Source: Pseudotabrizicola formosa
Lineage (GTDB): Bacteria > Pseudomonadota > Alphaproteobacteria > Rhodobacterales > Rhodobacteraceae
Assembly (NCBI RefSeq): GCF_002900965.1
Contig: NZ_PJOM01000007.1
Location: 1-64,000, forward strand
Reading direction: 5' to 3'
Length of the DNA stretch: 64,000 nucleotides
This document shows positions 15,206-22,973 of this stretch, in pieces; positions within the stretch are counted from its first letter, which is position 1, and every line of letters starts with the position of its first letter. A program made the position numbers and the translations under genes. Under the pieces are notes generated by a model. It was not told the DNA's origin and ran no database searches. It worked only from the letters and a program-made list of their open reading frames with translations.

Positions 15206-16126
15206 TCACTCCGGTGTGGCGTCAATGATGGCGTGGCGCAGTGTGCCGATGCCTTCGACGCAAGCCACCAGCCTGTCGCCCGGCCACATCCACTCCTGCG
15301 GGCTGCGTCCCGCGCCCACGCCCGCCGGCGTGCCGCTGGCAATGATGTCGCCCGGCTCCAGCGTGATGCCCTGGCTGATATCGGCGATCAACTCATCGAC
15401 CTTGAACAACATGTGCGAGGTATTGGACCGCTGCTTTTCCTCGCCGTTCAGCGTCAGCCACAGATCAAGCACCTGCGGGTCCGGAATCTCATCCGCCGTC
15501 ACGATGCAGGGACCCATCGGGCAGAAGGTGTCCTGTCCCTTGGAATAGATCCACTGGCCGGCGCGCCGGCAATCGCGGGCAGAGATGTCGATCAGGACCG
15601 TATAGCCGAACACATGCGCCAGCGCCGCCTCACGCGCCACGCGCCGCGCGGTGGAGCCAATGATCACGCCAAGCTCTACCTCCCAGTCCAGTTGTTGGGT
15701 TATCTTCTTGTTGTGGTGGATCGGGCCATCCGGCCCGATCACCGATGTCGGTGGTTTGGAAAAGATCACCGGCTGTTTTGGCAGCGCAGCGTCGGTGTCC
15801 AGCGCCGCCGCGCTTTCTGCGACATGATCGAGATAGTTCAGCCCGATGCCGAACACGTTCTTGCGTGGCCGTGGGATGGGGGCAAGCAGCGTGACATTGG
15901 TCAGTGCCGTCGCGGTGCCGATCGGCGGCACGCTGCCTGCCCGTGCCAGCAGGGCTGACAGGGCGGCAAGGCCGGCGCGGCCCGAGTCGATCAGCCCCAG
16001 CATCGTGTCGGGCATCGCCTCGCCGAACGCCGCGCCAAGATCGGCCACATCCAGAACCAGATCTTCCGAGATCACCCCCAGGCGGGCGGCAGCTTCCACG
16101 CCAGTTCGATAGGTCACAAGCTTCAT
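15206..16126 (-). CDS. Fumarylacetoacetate hydrolase-family protein (acylpyruvate hydrolase type)
   Basis: The 306-residue protein has the FAH-fold markers: FGIGLNYLDHVAES, VIFSKPPTSVIGPDGPI, the metal-binding LDWEVELGVIIG (Glu) and SKGQDTFCPMGPCIV, and the C-terminal LEPGDIIASGTPAGVGAG. Members hydrolyse acylpyruvates to pyruvate plus an acid. Following a gentisate-type dioxygenase, it would cleave maleylpyruvate or fumarylpyruvate. No maleylpyruvate isomerase is seen in the window, so direct maleylpyruvate hydrolysis is possible. The start overlaps the dioxygenase stop as ATGA. Confidence 0.9.
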   Translation of the reverse strand: MKLVTYRTGVEAAARLGVISEDLVLDVADLGAAFGEAMPDTMLGLIDSGRAGLAALSALLARAGSVPPIGTATALTNVTLLAPIPRPRKNVFGIGLNYLDHVAESAAALDTDAALPKQPVIFSKPPTSVIGPDGPIHHNKKITQQLDWEVELGVIIGSTARRVAREAALAHVFGYTVLIDISARDCRRAGQWIYSKGQDTFCPMGPCIVTADEIPDPQVLDLWLTLNGEEKQRSNTSHMLFKVDELIADISQGITLEPGDIIASGTPAGVGAGRSPQEWMWPGDRLVACVEGIGTLRHAIIDATPE

Positions 16127-17250
16127 GGTTTATCCTTTAGGGGCTGATGGCCGTTGGTGTCAGTGAACGCCTGTTCACGATAAAGGCCAAGCGCGCGCAT
16201 GACCGGCAGATCAGACAGGCAGAACAGGACGGCGTCTTCAGTGGCAGAGGCATTGGCATGTTCGTGCCAGGTCCAGGACGGCACACAGAAGATGTCGCGC
16301 TCTGACCAGTCATAGCGCTTGCCGTCGATGATCGAAAAGCCCGCCCCCTTGGCGCAGTGATACAGATAGCTGCCGGTGTGCCGGTGCGCGCGCGTCTGCT
16401 GGCCGGGGGCAAGGCGCTGCATCGACGCGCCCATGGTCGGCATCACCGGGCCATTGGTCGCGGGGTTGACGTATTCCAGCAGATGGCCATCGAAGGCCGA
16501 GCCCTCACTGGCCTCGGCATATTTCAGCAATGCCTCATAGGTCGGGGCCCATTCATACTTGAACATCGGGCTGTAAGGCTTTGACCAGTCAGCACTTGGC
16601 CGCAGACCCGGATTGCCCCAGGTCTTGGTCATGTCATCGACCGGAAAGGCGACGGGTTCGGTCCCCTGCGGGTGCACCTCATAGAAGTTCGCCTCCATCG
16701 CGTTGACAAAGGGAATGTCCAGCCCGTCCTGCCAGATGCAAGGCGTGCCGGAGGGGTCAACGGCGTGTTCGTGCCAGGTGCCGTTTGGGGTCAACACAAA
16801 ATCATTGCGGCCCAACGTCATCTTGTGGCCGTCCACCACGGTATAGGCGCCCTCGCCCTCCATGATGAAGCGGATGGCGCTTGCCGAATGGCGGTGCGCG
16901 CCCGCCTTCTCGCCGGGGTTCATCACCTGCAGGCCGGCATAGAGCCAGCCCACTGCCGCCGAGACATCGTGACGCCCGGGATTGGCCAGATAGATCACCC
17001 GCCGACCGGCCTTTTCCGGTGTCACCAGTTCGACCGAGCGCAGCACATGGTCGCGCAGATCTTTGTAGCGCCAGACAACCGGCACAGATTGCGACTTGGG
17101 CTGCCAGGGCTCGATCTTGTTGGCGACCGTCCAGAGCGCGCCCGCATCAAAACGGGCCAGTTCGTCGTAATAGGCCAGCAGCTCTGGCGTATCCTCGACA
17201 TTGGCGCGGCCCGCGACATCCTCGCGGTGGTTTTCATGCGGTCTGGCCAT
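16123..17250 (-). CDS. Gentisate 1,2-dioxygenase-family ring-cleaving bicupin
   Basis: The 375-residue protein has two cupin domains. The N-terminal one holds the Fe(II) ligands in AGAHRHSASAIRFIMEGEG and NGTWHEHAV (His-x-His plus a later His); the second has RAHRHTGSYLYHCAKG and SWTWHEHAN. Length and layout fit gentisate 1,2-dioxygenase. The same family includes salicylate 1,2-dioxygenase and 1-hydroxy-2-naphthoate dioxygenase, so salicylate or 5-aminosalicylate remain possible substrates. It opens the ring between the carboxyl-bearing and hydroxyl-bearing carbons; the next gene cleaves the product. Confidence 0.9.
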   Translation of the reverse strand: MARPHENHREDVAGRANVEDTPELLAYYDELARFDAGALWTVANKIEPWQPKSQSVPVVWRYKDLRDHVLRSVELVTPEKAGRRVIYLANPGRHDVSAAVGWLYAGLQVMNPGEKAGAHRHSASAIRFIMEGEGAYTVVDGHKMTLGRNDFVLTPNGTWHEHAVDPSGTPCIWQDGLDIPFVNAMEANFYEVHPQGTEPVAFPVDDMTKTWGNPGLRPSADWSKPYSPMFKYEWAPTYEALLKYAEASEGSAFDGHLLEYVNPATNGPVMPTMGASMQRLAPGQQTRAHRHTGSYLYHCAKGAGFSIIDGKRYDWSERDIFCVPSWTWHEHANASATEDAVLFCLSDLPVMRALGLYREQAFTDTNGHQPLKDKP

Positions 17251-17304
17251 GGCGGTCTCCTTTCGGTTGCGGTCAGGATGGCGGCGTGGGTGGCATCCGG
17301 CAAG

Positions 17305-18924
17305 TCAGACTTTGGCGCGCAGATGAAAGCGCTGGATCTTGCCGGTCTGGGTCTTGGGCAGAGCGGTGGTAAAGACCACGCTGCGCGGGTATTTGAAGGG
17401 GGCAATCACCTGTTTGACATGGTCTTGCAATTGCTTGACCATCAAAGCATCGCCCTGATGGCCGGCAGCAAGCACCACATGTGCCTCGACGATCTGCCCG
17501 CGCTCGGAGTCGGGGGCGCCCACAACGGCACATTCGGCTACCGCCGCGTGTGACAGAAGCGCCGCCTCCACCTCCGGCCCGGCGATGTTGTAACCCGCCG
17601 ACAAGATCATGTCGTCAGTACGGGCGGAAAAGTGGAAATAGCCTTCCTCGTCTTGCCAGAAGGCATCGCCAGTCAGATTCCAGCCGTCGCGGACATAGGC
17701 CGCCTGCCGCGGATCATCCAGATAGCGGCACCCGGTCGGCCCGCGCAGGGCAAGCCGGCCGATTTCCCCGCGGGGGACCTCATTCATCGCGTCGTCGACC
17801 ACTTTGGCCTCATATCCGGTAACCGGTTTGCCGGTGCAGCCGGGGCGGTGATCGTCAAAGCGGTTGCTGATGAAAATGTGCAGCAGTTCGGTGGCCCCGA
17901 TCCCATCCAGCATCGGCTTACCGGTGCGCTGTTGCCATTCCTCGTATACCGGAGCGGGCAGGGTTTCACCGGCACTGACAGCGGCGCGCAGGCTCGAAAG
18001 ATCGGCCCCCTCTGCCATTGCCTTGAGCATCACGCGGTAGGCGGTGGGGGCGGTAAAGCAGACGGTGGCGCGGTGTTCCTCGATCATGCTGATCATGTTG
18101 GTGGGGCTGGCCTGTTCCAGCAGCGCCGCCGTGGCCCCAAACCGCAGGGGAAACACCGCCAAGCCGCCAAGGCCAAAGGTGAACGCCAGCGGCGGGCTGC
18201 CGATGAACACATCCTGTGGCGTGACGTTCAACACTTCTTTGGCATAGCCGTCAGCGATGATCAGCAGATCCCGGTGGAAATGCATCGTGGCTTTGGCTTC
18301 ACCCGTCGTGCCCGAGGTAAAGCCCAGCAGCGCCACATCGTCGCGCCCGGTGCGCGCCGCCTCAAACCGCACCGGCTTTTTCAATGCGGCGCGGTCGAGT
18401 TCGGCATCATGATTGGCGGTACCGTCAAAGCCGATCACGGTTTTCAAGAATGCGCTGTCACGCGCGCACAGCGCCAGCTCGTCCATCAGCCGGGTGTCGC
18501 ACAGCGCAAGGGTGATCTCGGCCTTGTCGACGATCTTTTTCAGCTCGCCCGCCCGCAACATCGGCATGGTATTGACCACCACCGCCCCCGCCTTGGTTGC
18601 CGCCAGCCAACAGGCCACCATCGCCGGGTTGTTGGCAGACCGGATCAAGACACGGTTGCCGGGTCGGACGCCATAATCGTCAACCAGGGCGGCCGCAATG
18701 CGGTTGGTCCAGTCGGCCAGTTCCTTGTAGGTGCGGCTGCGCCCGTTGCCGATCAGCGCGGTATGGTCGCCAAAGCCACGCTCCACCATCCGGTCGGTCA
18801 GCTCCACCCCGATATTCAACCAATCGGGGTAATCGAAACCCGCCAGATGCAGCACCGGCCAGCCCTCCGGCGCAGGCAAACGGTCGCGGGTGAAGGTGTC
18901 GGTGTGCCCTGTCGGACCCAGCAT
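17305..18924 (-). CDS. Aryl-CoA ligase (2-aminobenzoate/salicylate-CoA ligase type)
   Basis: The 539-residue AMP-forming acyl-CoA synthetase has the P-loop signature LLGFTSGTTGEAKATMHFHR (about residue 200), the A5 motif LDGIGATELLHIF, RDGWNLTGDAFW and the C-terminal catalytic Lys in LPKTQTGKIQR. Overall sequence resembles benzoate-CoA-ligase-family enzymes for 2-aminobenzoate. It would activate the aromatic acid with ATP and CoA, making the substrate of the fused monooxygenase at 22970-25258. It is separated by 55 bases from the RidA-like gene and by 54 from the dioxygenase, within the same presumed transcript. Confidence 0.9.
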   Translation of the reverse strand: MLGPTGHTDTFTRDRLPAPEGWPVLHLAGFDYPDWLNIGVELTDRMVERGFGDHTALIGNGRSRTYKELADWTNRIAAALVDDYGVRPGNRVLIRSANNPAMVACWLAATKAGAVVVNTMPMLRAGELKKIVDKAEITLALCDTRLMDELALCARDSAFLKTVIGFDGTANHDAELDRAALKKPVRFEAARTGRDDVALLGFTSGTTGEAKATMHFHRDLLIIADGYAKEVLNVTPQDVFIGSPPLAFTFGLGGLAVFPLRFGATAALLEQASPTNMISMIEEHRATVCFTAPTAYRVMLKAMAEGADLSSLRAAVSAGETLPAPVYEEWQQRTGKPMLDGIGATELLHIFISNRFDDHRPGCTGKPVTGYEAKVVDDAMNEVPRGEIGRLALRGPTGCRYLDDPRQAAYVRDGWNLTGDAFWQDEEGYFHFSARTDDMILSAGYNIAGPEVEAALLSHAAVAECAVVGAPDSERGQIVEAHVVLAAGHQGDALMVKQLQDHVKQVIAPFKYPRSVVFTTALPKTQTGKIQRFHLRAKV

Positions 18925-18979
18925 GTCGGTAACTCCCGGTTGGCCCCTGCCGTCTGACGCGGCGTTGCGGGGGTGGATG

Positions 18980-19378
18980 TCAGTCTGGAATGATGGCGGT
19001 GGCCTCGATCTCCACCTTGGCGCGGTCCTCCATCAGGGCGGTCACCTGCACCACGGCCATCGCCGGATAGTGCGGGCCGATGATGGCCTTGTAGACGCGG
19101 CCAAGACCCTTGAGGTCGGCATGGTATTCGTCCTTGCTGGTGATGTACCAGGTCAGTCGCACCAGATGCTCGGGCCGGGCCCCGGCGCAGGCCAGTACGG
19201 CGACAATATTGTGCAGGGTCTGTTCGACCTGGCCCACGAAGTCATCGGTTTCCCAGACACAGTCGGCGTTCCAGCCGACCAGCCCACCGGTGAACACCAT
19301 GCGGCCCCGCGCTGCCATGCCATTGGCATAGCCCCGTGCCGGCTTCCAGCCTTCGGGATGCAGGATCTGTGCGGTCAT
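18980..19378 (-). CDS. RidA/YjgF-family protein lacking the canonical catalytic Arg
   Basis: The 132-residue protein has the chorismate-mutase-like Rid fold (GRMVFTGGLVGWNAD, QVEQTLHNIVAVLACAGA, LVRLTWYITSKDEY, KVEIEATAIIPD). Archetypal RidA has an Arg before the LPKD-type loop; the equivalent here reads TALMED, so generic 2-imine deaminase activity is doubtful. Rid-family genes accompany 2-aminobenzoyl-CoA clusters, and 2-aminomuconate deaminase is a Rid-family member, so a role in ammonia release from an amino-substituted intermediate is plausible. It overlaps the thioesterase gene as ATGA. Confidence 0.85.
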   Translation of the reverse strand: MTAQILHPEGWKPARGYANGMAARGRMVFTGGLVGWNADCVWETDDFVGQVEQTLHNIVAVLACAGARPEHLVRLTWYITSKDEYHADLKGLGRVYKAIIGPHYPAMAVVQVTALMEDRAKVEIEATAIIPD

Positions 19379-19782
19379 GTCGCCTCCATGAATGAACGGA
19401 TCGCCAGACGCATCGCGTCGGTCCAGGGTTGCGGGCGGCCAGCCGACCCGACGAAGACCAGCGTCAGCGCGGCCGTGATGCGCAGTCCGTCCGGCCCATG
19501 CGCCTCCATCCGCAGGTTCAACGACGAGGCACCCAGACGCAGGATCTCCATCCGCCAGTCCAGAAGATCACCCAACCTCGACGGTTTGTGGAAGGTGGTT
19601 TCCAGCTTTGCAGTGGGCACGCCTTCACGGCGGTCCATCATCGCCTCATAGGGCTCCTGCACCACGTCGCGGAAGAAATTTTCGGCGACCGAATTGGTCA
19701 TCTCGAAATAGCGCGGATAAAACATGATGCCCGCAGGGTCGCAGTGGTTGAACTCGACTCTGATCTTGCGTGAATAGATCAT
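19375..19782 (-). CDS. Acyl-CoA thioesterase, 4-hydroxybenzoyl-CoA thioesterase (hotdog) family
   Basis: The 135-residue hotdog-fold protein starts with the family signature [20 protein letters not shown], containing the Asp of 4-hydroxybenzoyl-CoA thioesterases. It would hydrolyse an aryl- or acyl-CoA. If the pathway makes gentisyl-CoA, this enzyme would release gentisate for the dioxygenase at 16123-17250. It overlaps the genes on either side by four bases (ATGA), so it is tightly embedded in the operon. Confidence 0.9.
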   Translation of the reverse strand: MIYSRKIRVEFNHCDPAGIMFYPRYFEMTNSVAENFFRDVVQEPYEAMMDRREGVPTAKLETTFHKPSRLGDLLDWRMEILRLGASSLNLRMEAHGPDGLRITAALTLVFVGSAGRPQPWTDAMRLAIRSFMEAT

Positions 19783-20915
19783 GACGACGCCCCCAGAACT
19801 GACCGGGCGATCACGATGCGCTGCACATCACTTGCGCCTTCATAGATGCGCAGCGCGCGGATCTCGCGGTAGAGGCTTTCGACCGCAAAGCCCCTGCGCA
19901 CACCGTCGCCACCATGAAGTTGCAAGGCGGTGTCAATCACACGCTGTGCGGCTTCGGTGGCGTAAAGCTTTGCCATCGCCGCCTCACGCGTGATCCGCGC
20001 CGCGCCAGTGTCCTTGGTCCAGGCCGCGCGGTAGATCAGCAGCGCCGCAGCATCGATCTGCACCGCCATATCGGCGATGTGGCCTTGGACCATCTGATGC
20101 TCGGACAGGCTGCCTCCGCCGGCGCGAACCCGCGCCACCCGCGCCAAGGCCTCGTCCAGGGCGCGGCGGGCAAAGCCAAGGGCCGCCGCGCCGACCGTCG
20201 AGCGGAACACGTCAAGCACCGACATGGCAATCTTGAACCCGTCGCCGCTGCGCCCGATCAGCGCCGATCTTGGCAGGGTCACATCTGTCAGCCGCAGATG
20301 CGCCAGCGGGTGGGGGGCCATCACGTCGATCCGTTCCACCACCTCCAGCCCCGGCGCATCTGCGGGCAGAAGGAAGGCCGACAGGCCACGCGCGCCGGGT
20401 GCCTCGCCGGTGCGGGCGATGATGACATAGACATCGGCAATCCCGCCGTTCGAAATATAGGTCTTCTCTCCGGTCAGCCGGTAGCCGCCCTGGACCGCCT
20501 CGGCCACCGTCGCGGTCTGCGCCACATCCGACCCCGATCCCGGTTCGGTCAGCGCGAAACCCGCAATTGCAGTCCCGGCCCGCGTCCTGTCGAGCCATTG
20601 GCGCTGTTCCGGCGAGCCAAACAAGGACACCGCCCCCATGCCAAGCCCCTGCATGGCAAAGGCGAAATCGGCCAGCCCATCATGTCGCGCCAAAATCTCC
20701 CGTGTCAGGCACAGGCTGCGCACGTCCAACGCGTCGCCTGCGGTGTGCTGCAACAGCCCCTTTTGCCCCAAAGCCGCGACCAGCCCGCGACAGGCCGCAT
20801 CCACGTCGGAATGATCGACCGGCAAATGCGCTGCCGCCCAGTCCTCGATGACCGCCGCCAACTCCCGGTGGCGCGGCTCGAAAAAAGGCCAGTTGAGGAA
20901 TGTCACATCACTCAT
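19779..20915 (-). CDS. Acyl-CoA dehydrogenase
   Basis: The 378-residue flavoprotein shows the ACAD order: helical N-domain, middle beta domain with [20 protein letters not shown] and [18 protein letters not shown], and C-domain ending [17 protein letters not shown] and [17 protein letters not shown] (the catalytic-base region). It introduces a double bond into an acyl-CoA. In 2-aminobenzoyl-CoA clusters such enzymes act on the reduced alicyclic ring or on the dicarboxylic acyl-CoA produced. It is not needed for a simple gentisate route, so it argues for a beta-oxidation-like branch. Confidence 0.93.
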   Translation of the reverse strand: MSDVTFLNWPFFEPRHRELAAVIEDWAAAHLPVDHSDVDAACRGLVAALGQKGLLQHTAGDALDVRSLCLTREILARHDGLADFAFAMQGLGMGAVSLFGSPEQRQWLDRTRAGTAIAGFALTEPGSGSDVAQTATVAEAVQGGYRLTGEKTYISNGGIADVYVIIARTGEAPGARGLSAFLLPADAPGLEVVERIDVMAPHPLAHLRLTDVTLPRSALIGRSGDGFKIAMSVLDVFRSTVGAAALGFARRALDEALARVARVRAGGGSLSEHQMVQGHIADMAVQIDAAALLIYRAAWTKDTGAARITREAAMAKLYATEAAQRVIDTALQLHGGDGVRRGFAVESLYREIRALRIYEGASDVQRIVIARSVLGASS

Positions 20916-20948
20916 GTCATTACCTGTTCACAAATATCCTCTGGGGGT

Positions 20949-20970
20949 CCGGGGGGCGAAGCGCCCCCGG
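20949..20970. repeat. GC-rich hairpin element inside the operon
   Basis: CCGGGGG and CCCCCGG arms flank a GCGAAGCG loop in the 62-base gap between the acyl-CoA dehydrogenase and enoyl-CoA hydratase genes, preceded by AATATCCTCTGGGGG. This wording is typical of a repeated extragenic element in Rhodobacteraceae genomes (from memory, unchecked). There is no T tract, so it is more likely a messenger-stability or attenuating hairpin than a full terminator. Confidence 0.55.
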
Positions 20971-20977
20971 TTCGCCC

Positions 20978-21790
20978 TCAGTCCCCTTGAAACACCGGTT
21001 TCTCTTTCGCGACAAACGCATGATAGGCGCGCTCGAAGTCGCGGGTCTGCATGCAGATCGCCTGGGCCTGGGCCTCGGCCTCGATCGCCTGTTCCAAGCC
21101 CATATTCCATTCCTGGTTCAGCTGGGTCTTGGTGATGCCATGTGCGAATGTCGGACCCGCCGCCAGCCGGTCCGCCAGCGCCAACGCCGCCGCCTCCAGT
21201 GCCTCGGGCGCGTGCAGACTGTTCCAGAAGCCCCAGGCGTGGCCCTCCTCGGCCGAAAGGCTGCGCCCGGTATAGAGCAGCTCTGCAGCCCGGCCCTGTC
21301 CGATGATCCGGGGCAGCATCGCACAGGCCCCCATGTCGCAGCCCGCCAGCCCGACGCGGGTGAACAGGAACGCGCATTGTGCATCGGGCGTCGCCAGCCG
21401 AAGATCGCTTGCCATGGCGATGATCGCCCCGGCACCCACACAGATGCCGTCCACCGCCGCGATGATCGGCTTGCCGCATGCGATCATCGCCTTGACCAGA
21501 TCGCCCGTCATCCGGGTGAAGGCCAGAAGCGCCTTCATGTCCATCCCCACCAGCGGCCCGATGATGTCATGCACATCACCGCCCGAGCAGAAATTGCCGC
21601 CGTTCGAGGCAAAGACGACAACATCCACATCGGTTGCATAGGCCAATGCGCGAAAGGTGTCGCGCAGCTCGGCATAGCTGTCAAAGGTCAGTGGGTTCTT
21701 GCGGTCGGGACGGTTCAGCCGGATCACGGCAACCCTGCCGGCGATCTCCCACAAAAAGTGCTGCGGTTGCAGCCCGGCAAGCTCTGTCAT
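20978..21790 (-). CDS. Enoyl-CoA hydratase/isomerase-family protein
   Basis: The 270-residue crotonase-fold protein has the CoA-binding/oxyanion blocks [20 protein letters not shown] and [20 protein letters not shown]. The second catalytic-Glu region reads [20 protein letters not shown] rather than the usual PE..LGL..GGG, so the active site is not that of a standard hydratase. Such variants occur in aromatic-CoA clusters as ring-hydrating or ring-opening enzymes; the exact reaction is open. Its ATG overlaps the MarR stop (ATGA). Confidence 0.88.
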   Translation of the reverse strand: MTELAGLQPQHFLWEIAGRVAVIRLNRPDRKNPLTFDSYAELRDTFRALAYATDVDVVVFASNGGNFCSGGDVHDIIGPLVGMDMKALLAFTRMTGDLVKAMIACGKPIIAAVDGICVGAGAIIAMASDLRLATPDAQCAFLFTRVGLAGCDMGACAMLPRIIGQGRAAELLYTGRSLSAEEGHAWGFWNSLHAPEALEAAALALADRLAAGPTFAHGITKTQLNQEWNMGLEQAIEAEAQAQAICMQTRDFERAYHAFVAKEKPVFQGD

Positions 21791-22224
21791 TGTGATCCTC
21801 TGGCGCGTTTCAGGATATCGGTCATCAGGTCAACCTCTTCTTCGGTCAGCGCGCCAAAGATACGGTTTACCTCTGCCTCGTGTTCCGCGGCATAGCGGTC
21901 AAAACGCGCCAGACCCTCGGGCGTGAGCGCGACATAGATTGTTCGGCGGTCAGCATCGGAGGGCGTCCGCCGGACCAGCCCGTCCTTTTCCAGCCGGTCG
22001 ACCACCGCCGTCGCATTGCCGTTTGACACCAACAGCATGCGCGACAGGTCGCTCATGCTGATTCCATCGCGGCGACGCCACAGCGCAGCCAGCACATCAA
22101 AGCGGGGCAGGGTGGTGTCATGCCTGACCCGCAGGAATTCGCGCAGCTCGCCCTCGGCCGAGCGGGTGACACCCAGAAGGCGCACCCAGAGTTTCAGCCG
22201 GCGCTTGGACAGCGGATCGCTCAC
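21787..22224 (-). CDS. MarR-family transcriptional regulator
   Basis: The 145-residue protein is a typical MarR winged helix: [20 protein letters not shown], then [19 protein letters not shown] and the wing [24 protein letters not shown] start at 22224 is chosen because it overlaps the SDR stop as GTGA and gives normal MarR length. MarR proteins in aromatic-CoA clusters usually sense the aryl-CoA and derepress the operon. Targets may be the shared motif at 25295-25320 and 31238-31263. It is embedded in the middle of the operon, implying autoregulation. Confidence 0.9.
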   Translation of the reverse strand: MSDPLSKRRLKLWVRLLGVTRSAEGELREFLRVRHDTTLPRFDVLAALWRRRDGISMSDLSRMLLVSNGNATAVVDRLEKDGLVRRTPSDADRRTIYVALTPEGLARFDRYAAEHEAEVNRIFGALTEEEVDLMTDILKRARGSQ

Positions 22225-22973
22225 AGCTCGCCCCCGGCAATCGCAATGGCCTGACCATTGATAGACTCGGACCCCGGCGCGCAAAGCCAGAGCGCGGCTG
22301 CGGTGACCTCGGCGGGCCGGATCAGGCGCTTTTGCGGATTGGTCGCAGCAAGGGCGGTGCGGGCCTCTTCGGCTGTTTTGCCGGTCTTTTCCGTAATGGT
22401 CGCGATGGACCGGTCGGTCATCTCGGTGTCAAGAAATCCGGGGCAAAGCGCGTTGACGGTGACCGGCTTGCGCGCCACTTCCAGCGCCAGTGAGCGGACA
22501 AGGCCAACCGTCCCGTGCTTGGCCGCCGCATAGGGTGCGGCATAGGCATAGCCCTTGAGCCCTGCCGTAGAGGCAATGGCAATAAGCCGCCCCCAGCCCG
22601 GCAGCTGGGCAAGCCCTGCCTGAAAGGTCAGGAACACGCCGGTCAGGTTGGTGGCGATCATCGCGTTCCAATGCTCTGCCGTGACCTTGCCAAAAGGCGC
22701 GCTGTCGGCGGCTCCGGCATTGGCGATGACGATGTCGCACGGCCCGGCTTCGGCAAAGGCGCGGGTCAGGTCGGGGACCGAGGTCACATCGGCCAGCACG
22801 TGACGCGCGCCCGTCGCTTCGGCCACCGCGCGCAAGGGCGCCTCGCGTCGGCCGCAGATCACCACCTCGGCTCCCGCTTCGGCAAAGCCGTGCGCAAGAT
22901 CGGCCCCCACGCCGCTGCCGCCCCCGGTGATGAAGGCACGTTTGCCGGTCAAAGGGGCGCCCGCCAGCGTCAT
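22221..22973 (-). CDS. Short-chain dehydrogenase/reductase
   Basis: The 250-residue SDR has the cofactor motif TGGGSGVGADLAHGFAE, the Asn of VIANAGAAD, the catalytic Ser in LIAIASTAGLKGYAYAAPY and YAAAKHGTVGL (Tyr-x3-Lys). In this cluster it likely oxidises a 3-hydroxyacyl-CoA or alicyclic alcohol in the beta-oxidation branch. The ATG overlaps the preceding fusion-gene stop (ATGA). The exact substrate is unknown. Confidence 0.9.
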   Translation of the reverse strand: MTLAGAPLTGKRAFITGGGSGVGADLAHGFAEAGAEVVICGRREAPLRAVAEATGARHVLADVTSVPDLTRAFAEAGPCDIVIANAGAADSAPFGKVTAEHWNAMIATNLTGVFLTFQAGLAQLPGWGRLIAIASTAGLKGYAYAAPYAAAKHGTVGLVRSLALEVARKPVTVNALCPGFLDTEMTDRSIATITEKTGKTAEEARTALAATNPQKRLIRPAEVTAAALWLCAPGSESINGQAIAIAGGEL

